From positions 1 to 21,638 of the forward strand of contig UQGG01000085.1 of assembly GCA_900540475.1 (NCBI GenBank): 21,638 bases of DNA. The letters are read 5' to 3'. The position numbers and the translations under genes were made by a program. The stretch comes from an uncultured Robinsoniella sp. (GTDB lineage: Bacteria; Bacillota; Clostridia; Lachnospirales; Lachnospiraceae). Within the stretch, counting starts at the first letter, position 1. Each line of letters begins with the position of its first letter. Shown here in pieces: positions 8,502 to 16,002 of this stretch. Under the pieces are notes generated by a model. That model had not been told where the DNA came from and ran no database searches. It saw only the letters and a program-made list of their open reading frames with translations.

Positions 8502-8524
8502 AATAATACGAGGAGGCTGCTTTT

Positions 8525-9277
8525 ATGAATCATGAATTCACCCTGCTTCAAAGTGATTATACGGTCTGTTCCAAAGACTGGGGCATGACAGACGAAAATG
8601 CCTTGTTTTACCGCATGTACTATATTTACGGCGGAGAAGCATATCTCAAAAAGGGGGACCAGAAAATTCGGCTGGAACCGGGATATTTCTATATTCTGCC
8701 ATTAATGAAGCCCTATTCTCTTTGGCATGTCCAGGAAGACCCTCTCCAGGTTCTCTGGTTCCACATTCAGATCAAGATGGATTTCTATATTGATCTGGGA
8801 ATTGTAAAAATAATAGAAAATACCCCCATGTATTTTGTTCTGCAAAGTCTGCGTTCCTTTATGGGAAATGCCAGATATTATACGGAAACGGAACAGCTTT
8901 TTGATATATTCCTGACACTGCTAGGTGAAGAACTCCCTCTGCAGAAAACAGATCATCCTGTTATGAAAAGTGTACTGGATTATATCGATTCTCATATTTC
9001 CAACCACATAACAGTATGTGATCTGGCAGCATACGCGGGAATGGAGCGTTCCTATTTCTCCCGCAAATTCAAAGCTGCTTTTCAGATGTCGCCCAATCAG
9101 TATCTCTATGCCGCCCGTTTAAATCAGGCAGCCATTGCCCTTGCAAAGGGTGCTACAGTATCGGAAGCCTGCCGGATTGCTGATTATGCAGATGAGAAAT
9201 CATTTTCCAGAGCCTTTCGCAGCTATATGGACATTCCACCCAGCATCTACCGAAAAAGTCACATAGTGCAACCTTAA
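8525..9277 (+). CDS. AraC-family transcriptional regulator with cupin-like sensor domain
   Basis: A 250-residue cytoplasmic regulator. The N-terminal domain (about 10-100) has the cupin-type pattern GGEAYLKKGDQKIRLEPGYFYILP, usual for AraC proteins that bind a small sugar-like ligand. A helical linker leads to the double helix-turn-helix (about 146-247), including ITVCDLAAYAGMERSYFSRKFK and the closing SFSRAFRSYMDIPPSIYRK. There is no receiver domain, so it senses a ligand rather than a kinase. AGGAGG 8 bases before the ATG fixes the start. It is divergent from the binding-protein operon and upstream of the URO-D-like gene, so it may control either. The ligand cannot be inferred. Confidence 0.92.
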   Translation: MNHEFTLLQSDYTVCSKDWGMTDENALFYRMYYIYGGEAYLKKGDQKIRLEPGYFYILPLMKPYSLWHVQEDPLQVLWFHIQIKMDFYIDLGIVKIIENTPMYFVLQSLRSFMGNARYYTETEQLFDIFLTLLGEELPLQKTDHPVMKSVLDYIDSHISNHITVCDLAAYAGMERSYFSRKFKAAFQMSPNQYLYAARLNQAAIALAKGATVSEACRIADYADEKSFSRAFRSYMDIPPSIYRKSHIVQP

Positions 9278-9305
9278 AGTCACACCGCAGTGTTGTGGCT
9301 TTTTT
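9276..9305 (+). terminator. terminator or attenuator between the AraC and URO-D-like genes
   Basis: A 9-bp stem with one G-U pair (arms 9276-9284 and 9294-9302, starting inside the AraC gene stop codon) runs into six T residues. It looks like a rho-independent terminator. I see no good promoter in the 47 bases between it and the next start, so the downstream gene may depend on partial read-through. Confidence 0.6.
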
Positions 9306-9352
9306 CTGTTCATGGTACCCTTTAGAAAAGAACAACACCGGGAGGTATGTAT

Positions 9353-10645
9353 ATGTTGGAAGAAGATAAGAATACAAAAATTAACAGGATCCGTTTTACC
9401 GACTCGGATAAAGATATTCTGCGCACCCTGGGGTATCGAATCGCAGAAATATCCGCCGATGACAGAAATGCAGTGAATGCAAAGAACTGGACTTTATTAA
9501 ATGACAGAAAATCCGTAAAACCAATGGTCTGGATCAATGAAGTTCCCTGGCACGAATTGAATGTAAATGAAGAATTAACGTTGAGATGCGGGCAGCCCTG
9601 GGCAAGAAAATTAGAAGATGAAATGAGAAAAACAATCTATCAGTGGAATCATTTCCCCGGCGATATGGTTGTGAATCCTTATATGGAATCTCCTCTCGCT
9701 ATTGCATCCACCGGTTTTGGCATTGAAGAAGATGTGACCTGTGTATCAACCGATCAGGAAAACGATATTGTCTCCAGGCATTTTAAAATCCAGATTTCCG
9801 AACCGGAAGATATTGATAAAATTAAAATGCCGGTTGTAACCCATAATGCTAAGGAAACCGAAGAGACATTTGCCGCCATGAATGAAATATTTTCCGGAAT
9901 TCTTCCCGTAAAAAAAGTGGGAAGAAAGCACATCTGGTATACTCCCTGGGATTATCTGGTACGTTGGTGGGGCATTCAGGAAGCAATTATGGATCTGATT
10001 CTGCGCCCGGATATGGTGCATGACATTTACGAACGAATGGTACAGGCGTGGATGCGGGAAATGGACCAGCTGGAGGCCATGAACCTGCTGTCACTGGATA
10101 ATAATAATACCAGAATCGGCTCGGGTGGATATGGGTATACGACAGAGCTTCCGGGAACTGACTTTGACCCTTCTCATGTAATGGCGAAAAATATGTGGGG
10201 ATGTTCCAACGCACAGATTTTCTCTACTGTCTCTCCTGAGATGCACTGGGAATTTGCCATGGAACACGATTTGAAATGGCTGGAACGCTTTGGCTTAACT
10301 TACTATGGCTGTTGTGAACCCCTGGATATTAAAATGGATGTACTGCACCGCATCCCCAACCTCAGAAAGGTCTCCACATCTCCCTGGAATAACAGTAAGA
10401 AAATAATTGACGCAATTGGATCTGATTACGTAATCAGCAGAAAGCCGAATCCGGTTATTGCAGCAGGAACTGCCTTTGATCCCATTCAGGCAGAAAAGGA
10501 TCTGAGAGAATTTATGGAGCTTACTGATCGAAGCTGCCATGTGGAACTTATTTTCAAAGATGTGTCCACAGTGAGATATGATCCAAAGAGACTCTGGGAA
10601 TGGGAAAAAATTGCAATGCGCGTTGCAGAGGAATATTCCAGGTAA
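9353..10645 (+). CDS. URO-D superfamily protein (uroporphyrinogen decarboxylase/MtaA-like), substrate unknown
   Basis: A 430-residue cytoplasmic protein with the URO-D (HemE/MtaA-type) barrel layout; divergent members are mostly corrinoid-linked methyltransferases or of unknown role. The barrel occupies roughly 95-428. Cysteines that might bind metal, where MtaA-type proteins carry their zinc site, include the pair in YYGCCEPLD (about 320-321) and one in RSCHVELIFKDV (about 395). It is longer than typical HemE (about 350), with an N-terminal extension of about 80 residues. I start at 9353: GGAGG lies 7 bases before that ATG but only 1 base before the ATG at 9347. No corrinoid protein or heme genes are nearby, so true heme synthesis is unlikely. 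The neighbouring AraC regulator suggests inducible use of an imported compound. Confidence 0.8.
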   Translation: MLEEDKNTKINRIRFTDSDKDILRTLGYRIAEISADDRNAVNAKNWTLLNDRKSVKPMVWINEVPWHELNVNEELTLRCGQPWARKLEDEMRKTIYQWNHFPGDMVVNPYMESPLAIASTGFGIEEDVTCVSTDQENDIVSRHFKIQISEPEDIDKIKMPVVTHNAKETEETFAAMNEIFSGILPVKKVGRKHIWYTPWDYLVRWWGIQEAIMDLILRPDMVHDIYERMVQAWMREMDQLEAMNLLSLDNNNTRIGSGGYGYTTELPGTDFDPSHVMAKNMWGCSNAQIFSTVSPEMHWEFAMEHDLKWLERFGLTYYGCCEPLDIKMDVLHRIPNLRKVSTSPWNNSKKIIDAIGSDYVISRKPNPVIAAGTAFDPIQAEKDLREFMELTDRSCHVELIFKDVSTVRYDPKRLWEWEKIAMRVAEEYSR

Positions 10646-10653
10646 ACTAAAAT

Positions 10654-10693
10654 AGCAGGGACATGTAATTTTCCGCAATTACACATCCCTGCT
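10654..10693. terminator. bidirectional terminator between convergent genes
   Basis: A 17-bp imperfect stem (arms 10654-10670 and 10677-10693, 6-base loop). In the plus-strand RNA two positions are mismatched; in the minus-strand RNA they become G-U pairs. A run of T follows on the plus side and an ATTTTAG stretch on the minus side. It separates the URO-D-like gene from the convergent sulfatase gene. Confidence 0.8.
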
Positions 10694-10703
10694 GTGACAT
10701 TTT

Positions 10704-12206
10704 TTATTGATACATCTGAAGTTGTATATCATCCGGCTCCGTCATCCATAGTATGGTCTCCCATACCTCCTGTCCGTCATTTTTCTGTCGTGGTCCCGGA
10801 GTACTTCTTCCATTTAATATGTATGATTTTAACTGATCCCGCAGTTCCTTTGCCAGTTTCGGATACTGCTCTATTACATTTATTTGTTCCCCGATATCCT
10901 TTGATAAATCATACAGCTGGAACCTGGGAAGGCTTTGATCCTCTTCTCCCGGTTTGGGAGCTGACCAGCCGCCTGAGCCCGGACACATTTCCAGCTTCAT
11001 CATCCCTTTTCGAATAGAAAGGGAGCCATCGATACTCTGATGTACCACATCTCTGCGAACCTCCGGTCCTTTCGGATCCTTCCAAAGCGGCAGATTGCTG
11101 ACACTGTCTTCCCCTGCATTTTCCGGCAATGGATAGTTAAAATATTCAGCCAGCGTCGCCATCAGGTCACTAAGGCATACAACCCTGTCACAAACACCGC
11201 CTTTCTCTGCCATCTCAGGCCAGTGCATCATCAGCGGTACTCTGTGTCCGCCTTCATAAATATCTGCCTTTGTTCCCCGGAATACATAGCTGGGATTGTG
11301 TCCCGCTGCTTTTAGCTCTTCGTAATCCGCCATTGGGGAACATCCGTTATCCGAGGTATATAGGATAATTGTATCTTCTAAAAGCCCCAGTTCTTCCAGC
11401 TTTTTCGTAATTCTTCCGGTTACGTCATCACAGTGCAATACAAAATCTCCATAGGCATTCGTTCCTGATTTTCCCTGGAATCTTTCTGCCGGCAGAATCG
11501 GTGTGTGGGGGGCAGGCATGGGAAAATATATAAAAAACGGATTTTCTTTGTACTCCTCAATTTTCCCCAGTACCCGATCCATAAGTTCGTCCAGAACATG
11601 TTCATGAACAAATCCCGGAGCAGCGGGACCTTTTCTCCAAAATTTCTTGCCTGTATTCTGGGTCTCATGATCCGGTTTAGCCGTAAAATGATCATTCTCA
11701 ATATAGACATAAGGAGGCATATCCAGAGACCCGCTGATCCCGAAATAATAATCAAAGCCATGGTCTACCGGAGATCCCTTTATCGCTCCGGCGTAGTCCA
11801 CTCCGTCACTTGCCTCAAATTCTTCGGCTTCTCTAAAATAATCATATTTGGCAAAATCCATTCCCAGATGCCATTTTCCGATCATTGCCGTTTGGTACCC
11901 CTGCTCTTTTAAAAGATTTGCCACCGTCATACGTCCAGGCTCCAGAAGCGGTGCGGAATATCCACCCACTACATAAGATTTCAGCCGGGAACGCCAGTTA
12001 TAGCGCCCCGTTAAAATACTGTATCTGGAGGGAGTGCAGACTGCCGAGGATGCATGGGCATCCGTAAAACGTATGCCGTTTTCGCACAATCTGTCCAAAT
12101 TAGGAGTTTGAAAAGGACAATTTTCGTTGTAAGCAGAGATATCTCCATAGCCCATATCATCAGCCAGAATGTAGATCAGGTTTGGACGTTTCTTTGAATT
12201 TTTCAT
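10704..12206 (-). CDS. type I (formylglycine) sulfatase, Cys-type, cytoplasmic
   Basis: A 500-residue sulfatase that would hydrolyse sulfate esters, probably on a sugar. The N-terminus NLIYILADDMGYGD gives metal ligands D16 and D17. CTPSR (57-61) is the signature whose C57 must be oxidised to formylglycine, followed by the TGR element. Further active-site residues fit: K111 and H113 in IGKWHLG, H234 in PAPHTP, D286 and N287 in YTSDNG, and K313. There is no signal peptide, so it acts inside the cell on imported substrate. Bacteria activating Cys-type sulfatases anaerobically use the radical-SAM maturase anSME, and none is in this window. GGAGGAGG lies just before the ATG. It follows the binding-protein gene by 29 bp and ends the second transporter operon. 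The sulfated sugar cannot be named from sequence. Confidence 0.93.
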   Translation of the reverse strand: MKNSKKRPNLIYILADDMGYGDISAYNENCPFQTPNLDRLCENGIRFTDAHASSAVCTPSRYSILTGRYNWRSRLKSYVVGGYSAPLLEPGRMTVANLLKEQGYQTAMIGKWHLGMDFAKYDYFREAEEFEASDGVDYAGAIKGSPVDHGFDYYFGISGSLDMPPYVYIENDHFTAKPDHETQNTGKKFWRKGPAAPGFVHEHVLDELMDRVLGKIEEYKENPFFIYFPMPAPHTPILPAERFQGKSGTNAYGDFVLHCDDVTGRITKKLEELGLLEDTIILYTSDNGCSPMADYEELKAAGHNPSYVFRGTKADIYEGGHRVPLMMHWPEMAEKGGVCDRVVCLSDLMATLAEYFNYPLPENAGEDSVSNLPLWKDPKGPEVRRDVVHQSIDGSLSIRKGMMKLEMCPGSGGWSAPKPGEEDQSLPRFQLYDLSKDIGEQINVIEQYPKLAKELRDQLKSYILNGRSTPGPRQKNDGQEVWETILWMTEPDDIQLQMYQ

Positions 12207-12235
12207 TTTCCTCCTCCTTTTCCTTTAAAATGATC

Positions 12236-13762
12236 CTACTCCTTTGTAATTCCATAATTATTTTCTGCGGACCAGCCATTTTCTGCTTTCACTTCGTCCA
12301 ATACTTCCTTATAAGAATCATTGATCATTTTTCCAAAATCTTCGGTTGACAGTCCGCCTTCCAGATACTGTTGTCCTGCCCGGTGGAAATAAGTACGCAG
12401 TTTTTCATTGATTCCTGTATAATAAGCCATGCGTAAAGGTTCTTCCGTAATAATAAATCCACTTAAGCTGTCCGGAAGCTTGGTTGTATTTGCCAGGGGG
12501 ATTCTGCAGATGCCGTCAGCAAATTTTTTCTGAATGTCCGGTGATGACATATACTGAACGAATTTAATCGCTGCTTCTAACCGGGCACTATCCCCTTCCA
12601 GGTTTTTATTTATTGCATAAATGATATCCGGCTGTCCGCCCAGAATTACGGATTTTCCCATTGCATATTCTGATGTATCTTTTGTGATGACCGGAACCGG
12701 CATAACTTCGTATTTAAAATCATCCCCCACAGCATCCTGAATCTGGCTGAGATTTGTGGAAAGTGCCTGTACCATTGCAACTTCGCCCCTCATGAACATA
12801 TCCAGAGCAGATTTCTGGTCCAGACCATTATAGTCGCTGGTCCAGTACTGTGAAAATTCCTTCATCATATCGAATCCTTTTTCCAGCTGGGGACTTGTAA
12901 AATCAATTTTTCCTTCATCAAATCCTTTGGCGATTTCTCCTAATTCAATATAGCCATTGCCGGACTCGTCCAGCTCCTTTACAAGCCCCTCATCCAGCTG
13001 GCTGGATACAGAGTTGTTAAACCAGAGCCAGGAGAGATCTCCGATTGTCGCATTTGGGAAACCAAAGGGGATCGTCCCGGAATCTTTGAGTTTTTTGCAG
13101 GCATCCATAAATTCCGCCCATGTCTCCGGTTTTTTCACACCTGCTTTTTCAAAAAGATCCATGTTACAGAAGATGCGGACAACACTGGTGGATGACGGAT
13201 ATCCCGGCACCACATTATCCGGAAGCTCCATTCTTTCTAATATGGAATCCGGAAGAGTCTCTCTCCACGTCTTTCCAGGATCATATGCACTTTCGGTGTC
13301 ATAGAGATCCTTAAAATTATACAGCCAGCCGCTATCATAATCCGAAGTGATATTATATAGAATATCCGTATACACATCCGGTCCTTCTCCTGCGGAGAAC
13401 TGAGTTGTCAGCCAGGTGCGGTAGTCTCCTGTAGGTATGGATTCAAATTCTACCTGAATTCCGGTGTCATCTGTAAATGATTTGATAATATCCTGGGTGA
13501 GCTGGTTTGCCTTTTCGTCCGTTCCCAGATCCTGAACAAACTTTAACGTCACATTTTCCCCGCTGTCTGCTTTCTTTTCTCCGTCTCCCGTATCCTCTTT
13601 TTTGGATTCTTCCGCCTGGTTTGCCTCACTTCCTGCCTGGGTATCTTTTGCCCCGCCAGTTGCTTTATCGGTTGCTTTGTCGCCGCCACCTGCTCCACAT
13701 CCAGCCAGCATTCCAGCCGCCATTGCCCCGCTTAAGAGAACTGCAATTATTTTTTTCTTCAT
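12236..13762 (-). CDS. extracellular sugar-binding lipoprotein, second ABC importer
   Basis: A lipoprotein of 508 residues. The signal peptide ends in AAGMLAGC, giving an acylated Cys at residue 22, followed by a low-complexity linker rich in Lys, Ala, Glu and Asp (to about residue 70), then a cluster-B sugar-binding fold starting at VTLKFVQDLG. Stretches such as GYPSSTSVVRIFCNMDLFEKAG and the FMRGEVAMVQ segment are typical. I start at 13762, where AGGAGG is 8 bases away, rather than at 13768, where spacing is only 2-3. It lies downstream of the two permeases, separated by a 144-bp gap holding a perfect palindrome, and upstream of the sulfatase. Substrate is inferred only from that sulfatase. 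Confidence 0.93.
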   Translation of the reverse strand: MKKKIIAVLLSGAMAAGMLAGCGAGGGDKATDKATGGAKDTQAGSEANQAEESKKEDTGDGEKKADSGENVTLKFVQDLGTDEKANQLTQDIIKSFTDDTGIQVEFESIPTGDYRTWLTTQFSAGEGPDVYTDILYNITSDYDSGWLYNFKDLYDTESAYDPGKTWRETLPDSILERMELPDNVVPGYPSSTSVVRIFCNMDLFEKAGVKKPETWAEFMDACKKLKDSGTIPFGFPNATIGDLSWLWFNNSVSSQLDEGLVKELDESGNGYIELGEIAKGFDEGKIDFTSPQLEKGFDMMKEFSQYWTSDYNGLDQKSALDMFMRGEVAMVQALSTNLSQIQDAVGDDFKYEVMPVPVITKDTSEYAMGKSVILGGQPDIIYAINKNLEGDSARLEAAIKFVQYMSSPDIQKKFADGICRIPLANTTKLPDSLSGFIITEEPLRMAYYTGINEKLRTYFHRAGQQYLEGGLSTEDFGKMINDSYKEVLDEVKAENGWSAENNYGITKE

Positions 13763-13906
13763 TTTCATTTCCTCCTTTTATATAAAGTCTGGTCCAATTG
13801 GACCGACCCTATTCTCTGCTTTCATTATGTTCAGATCATCGTCTATTGTTTATAATCTCAACAACTGTTTCTTTTTAACACATATATGAATGTATTTATA
13901 TACTTA
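13763..13906 (-). other. gap upstream of the second binding-protein gene, with palindrome GGTCCAATTGGACC
   Basis: The 14-bp perfect palindrome sits at 13791-13804, and adjacent GTC/GAC bases extend it to an 8-bp stem with one bulged A and an AATT loop. No T-tract follows on the minus strand and I find no good promoter. It may stabilise the 5' end of the binding-protein message, giving it a higher level than the permeases, or be a repressor site. Confidence 0.5.
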
Positions 13907-14722
13907 TCAGCCCTTCACAGATCCCTGCGTCAAGCCTGCTACAAAAGATTTACTGGCAAAGCAGAACAGAATGATCAGCGGCATGGAAGCAATAATATAT
14001 CCGGAAAACAGCACACCATTGCCGTCATTTACAGAAGTTACCATCTTTGTCAGAGCAACTGCAATCTGCTGGGTCTTCTCTCCTGTCGCTGCTACCAGTG
14101 GCCAAAGATAGTTATTCCAGGCAGATAATCCCGTCATAATCGTCATCGTTGCTATGATAGGCTTTGAAAGTGGTGCTGCCACCTTCATTAGAATTGCCAT
14201 GTCCCCTGCCCCTTCTATCTCAGCTGCTTCAAACAGACTTTTTGGTAAGCCTTCCATGGAGCCTCTGGTGAGAAATGTTCCCATGGCAACACTATAGGCA
14301 GTAGGCGGTAAGATCAGCCCCCAGTATGTATTGTACAATTTCAGTTCCGATATCTGGATAAACTGAGGGATCAGCATTACAAAACCCGGAATCATCAGCA
14401 TAGCAATAATACCATAATACAGTATCCTGGAACCCTTAAATGTGAATCGGACAAACGCATAGGCTGCCAATACGGAAAGTATAATGGTCAGAATTATGAC
14501 TGCAAAGGTAACCACAAAGGAGTTCATCATTGGTCTTGCCACCTGGGAAAATGCTTTTTCAAAATTTACAAACCTCCACTGTGCTGCGAGCATAAATGGA
14601 TTCATAATTATTTCTTTCTGAGGTTTAAATGCATTGATTACTAACAGATAAAACGGTGATAAAGTCAGGAGCAGCAATAGCCCAAGTATTACTCTGCCTG
14701 AGATTTTCGCAAATATTTTCAT
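13907..14722 (-). CDS. carbohydrate ABC transporter permease, MalG-like (CUT1), second importer
   Basis: A 271-residue membrane subunit with six predicted transmembrane segments. The EAA loop LPKSLFEAAEIEGAGDMAIL spans about 159-178, and the C-terminus GLTQGSVKG is the usual MalG-type ending. AGGAG about 7 bases before the ATG supports the start. It lies 12 bp after the preceding permease gene, so the two are translated as a pair. No ATPase is encoded alongside. Confidence 0.93.
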   Translation of the reverse strand: MKIFAKISGRVILGLLLLLTLSPFYLLVINAFKPQKEIIMNPFMLAAQWRFVNFEKAFSQVARPMMNSFVVTFAVIILTIILSVLAAYAFVRFTFKGSRILYYGIIAMLMIPGFVMLIPQFIQISELKLYNTYWGLILPPTAYSVAMGTFLTRGSMEGLPKSLFEAAEIEGAGDMAILMKVAAPLSKPIIATMTIMTGLSAWNNYLWPLVAATGEKTQQIAVALTKMVTSVNDGNGVLFSGYIIASMPLIILFCFASKSFVAGLTQGSVKG

Positions 14723-14734
14723 ACGTTTCTCCTT

Positions 14735-15643
14735 CTATTCTGATAAGTCTTCGCTCTTTAGGAATTTGTTATTTAAAACAGTCAGTATCATAATGATAAT
14801 AAATAAGATGATACCAATGGCAGATGAATACCCCATTTTTTTATATGTAAAGCCCTGTTCATATAAATAAACTGCCGGAACCATCGTAGAAGTCACAGGT
14901 CCTCCCTTTGTCAGAATATAAATCGATTCAAAAATCTGCAGTGAATTGATGATCGCTAATGTAATCATAAGCTTCAGCTGTCCGGATACTAACGGCAGAT
15001 CCACTTTAATAAACCGCTGTAAAATATTTGCTCCATCGATTCTGGAAGCTTCAAAAACATCCCTGGAGATCGATTGCAATGCTCCGAAATAAATCAGGAA
15101 CTGCATTCCTCCCAGCATGGACATTCCAAGCCAGGGAAATCCGATCGCAATAATAGAACCAAGTGCCGTCTTCGTGTCTCCAAGCCAGGGGCTTGCCAGA
15201 TTTGATAGCCCGATGTTATGAAGCAGAATGTTTAAAACTCCGTTATCTCCAGCCAGAATCCATTTCCATAACAGGATGATTACTACACCCGGGATTACCA
15301 TAGGAAAGGTAAACGCTGTCCGTATAACATATTGCTTTTTAGCAGATTTAACGGCAAATAGCAACTCTGCAGCCAGAAGAGGAATCGACACAACGATAAT
15401 AATATATGCGATCATTACTTTCAATACCGTGACCAATGATCCCAAAAACACACTGTCTTTAAACGCTGCAATGTAATTATCCAGCCCTACAAAAACATTC
15501 AGGTTACCGCCGTTCCAATTATAAAACGACTTTTCAATCGCCATTCCAAAGGGAATGTATTTAAATGTAATCAGAAAAATGTAGATGGGAATCAAAAACA
15601 AATAAGGTTTGATTATTTTAATCCAGTTTCTTTTTTTCTGCAC
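14735..15643 (-). CDS. carbohydrate ABC transporter permease, MalF-like (CUT1), second importer, GTG start
   Basis: A 302-residue membrane subunit. The first transmembrane segment is PYLFLIPIYIFLITF. The EAA loop ISRDVFEASRIDGANILQRF spans about 192-211, followed by the conserved LPL. The start codon is GTG at 15643, preceded by GGAGG at about 8 bases; no ATG with a ribosome binding site fits better. The first codons contain a run of seven A residues. First gene of the second importer operon, with a candidate promoter about 40 bases upstream. Two permeases, binding protein, sulfatase is a different order from the first operon, so this is a separate acquisition rather than a recent duplication. 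Confidence 0.92.
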   Translation of the reverse strand: MQKKRNWIKIIKPYLFLIPIYIFLITFKYIPFGMAIEKSFYNWNGGNLNVFVGLDNYIAAFKDSVFLGSLVTVLKVMIAYIIIVVSIPLLAAELLFAVKSAKKQYVIRTAFTFPMVIPGVVIILLWKWILAGDNGVLNILLHNIGLSNLASPWLGDTKTALGSIIAIGFPWLGMSMLGGMQFLIYFGALQSISRDVFEASRIDGANILQRFIKVDLPLVSGQLKLMITLAIINSLQIFESIYILTKGGPVTSTMVPAVYLYEQGFTYKKMGYSSAIGIILFIIIMILTVLNNKFLKSEDLSE

Positions 15644-15660
15644 TTTTCTTTCCTCCTTTT

Positions 15661-15673
15661 GTACATCTTGTAC
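15661..15673. promoter_or_regulatory. GTACA-TCT-TGTAC palindrome near the second importer start site
   Basis: A 5+3+5 inverted repeat positioned about 3-15 bases downstream of the predicted transcription start, just before the ribosome binding site. It also reads as a direct repeat of TTGTAC. Possible operator; the binding protein is unknown. Confidence 0.4.
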
Positions 15674-15682
15674 GTTAAAATA

Positions 15683-15711
15683 ATTATATCAGCCTTATTT
15701 TTATATATCTT
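15683..15711 (-). promoter_or_regulatory. candidate promoter of the second importer operon
   Basis: On the minus strand TGATATAAT is a perfect extended -10 (TATAAT at 15683-15688). The region 17 bases upstream (AAGATA) is a poor -35, which fits dependence on an activator, such as the AraC-type response regulator encoded at 17801-18634. Confidence 0.5.
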
Positions 15712-15760
15712 TGTATTATTTTTCTGTATTTGGTGTAATATTTTTATATGAAAGCACAAA

Positions 15761-15795
15761 AAAAAGGTGTGTATTATAAATTTACACACCTTTTT
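15761..15795 (-). terminator. rho-independent terminator of the second two-component operon
   Basis: A perfect 13-bp stem (arms 15761-15773 and 15783-15795, 9-base loop). On the minus strand the stem ends in eight consecutive T residues, so it stops transcription arriving from the kinase gene before the importer promoter. The plus side also has T residues, so it can work both ways. Confidence 0.85.
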
Positions 15796-15801
15796 GTTCA
15801 T

Positions 15802-15996
15802 ATCCATTTTTCGTGGCAGCTTCTCATTGAAACTTTTCATTTCAGCTAACCATAGTAGCTTCTCATAGTATCTTCCCATGCCATCTTCTCATTTCAGCTT
15901 CTCATAGTAACTTCCCATGCCATCTTCTCATTTCAGCTTCTCATAGTAACTTCCCATGCTATCTTCTCATTTCAGCTTTTCATTTCTACTTCCTAT
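15802..15996 (-). repeat. 13-bp tandem repeat (about 15 units) with a 39-bp higher-order period
   Basis: On the minus strand the whole stretch divides into consecutive 13-mers starting ATGAGAAG or ATGGGAAG (for example ATGAGAAGCTGAA, ATGAGAAGATGGC, ATGGGAAGTTACT). Three successive 13-mers make a 39-bp unit copied almost exactly at 15893-15931 and 15932-15970, with decayed copies on both sides. It fills the gap between the kinase stop codon and the terminator, so it is transcribed as the 3' untranslated part of that message. Every frame has stops, so it is not coding. Confidence 0.9.
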
Positions 15997-16002
15997 ATCT
16001 AT

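Noticed and set aside
9353..10645. True HemE (uroporphyrinogen decarboxylase of heme synthesis)
   Set aside because: The protein is about 80 residues longer, and no heme genes are nearby; the context is sugar uptake and regulation.
240..15643. Recent duplication of one importer module into two
   Set aside because: Gene order differs, the regulators differ in length and linker type, and the permeases and binding proteins do not look closely similar.
15613..15879. Minus-strand ORF of 88 codons starting MGRYYEKLL
   Set aside because: It begins in the 13-bp repeat array, reads through the terminator hairpin and the importer promoter, and overlaps the permease start out of frame. Its composition (Lys, Ile, Phe rich) is that of AT-rich spacer.
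15802..15996. CRISPR array
   Set aside because: The units are directly adjacent 13-mers without unique spacers, and there are no cas genes.
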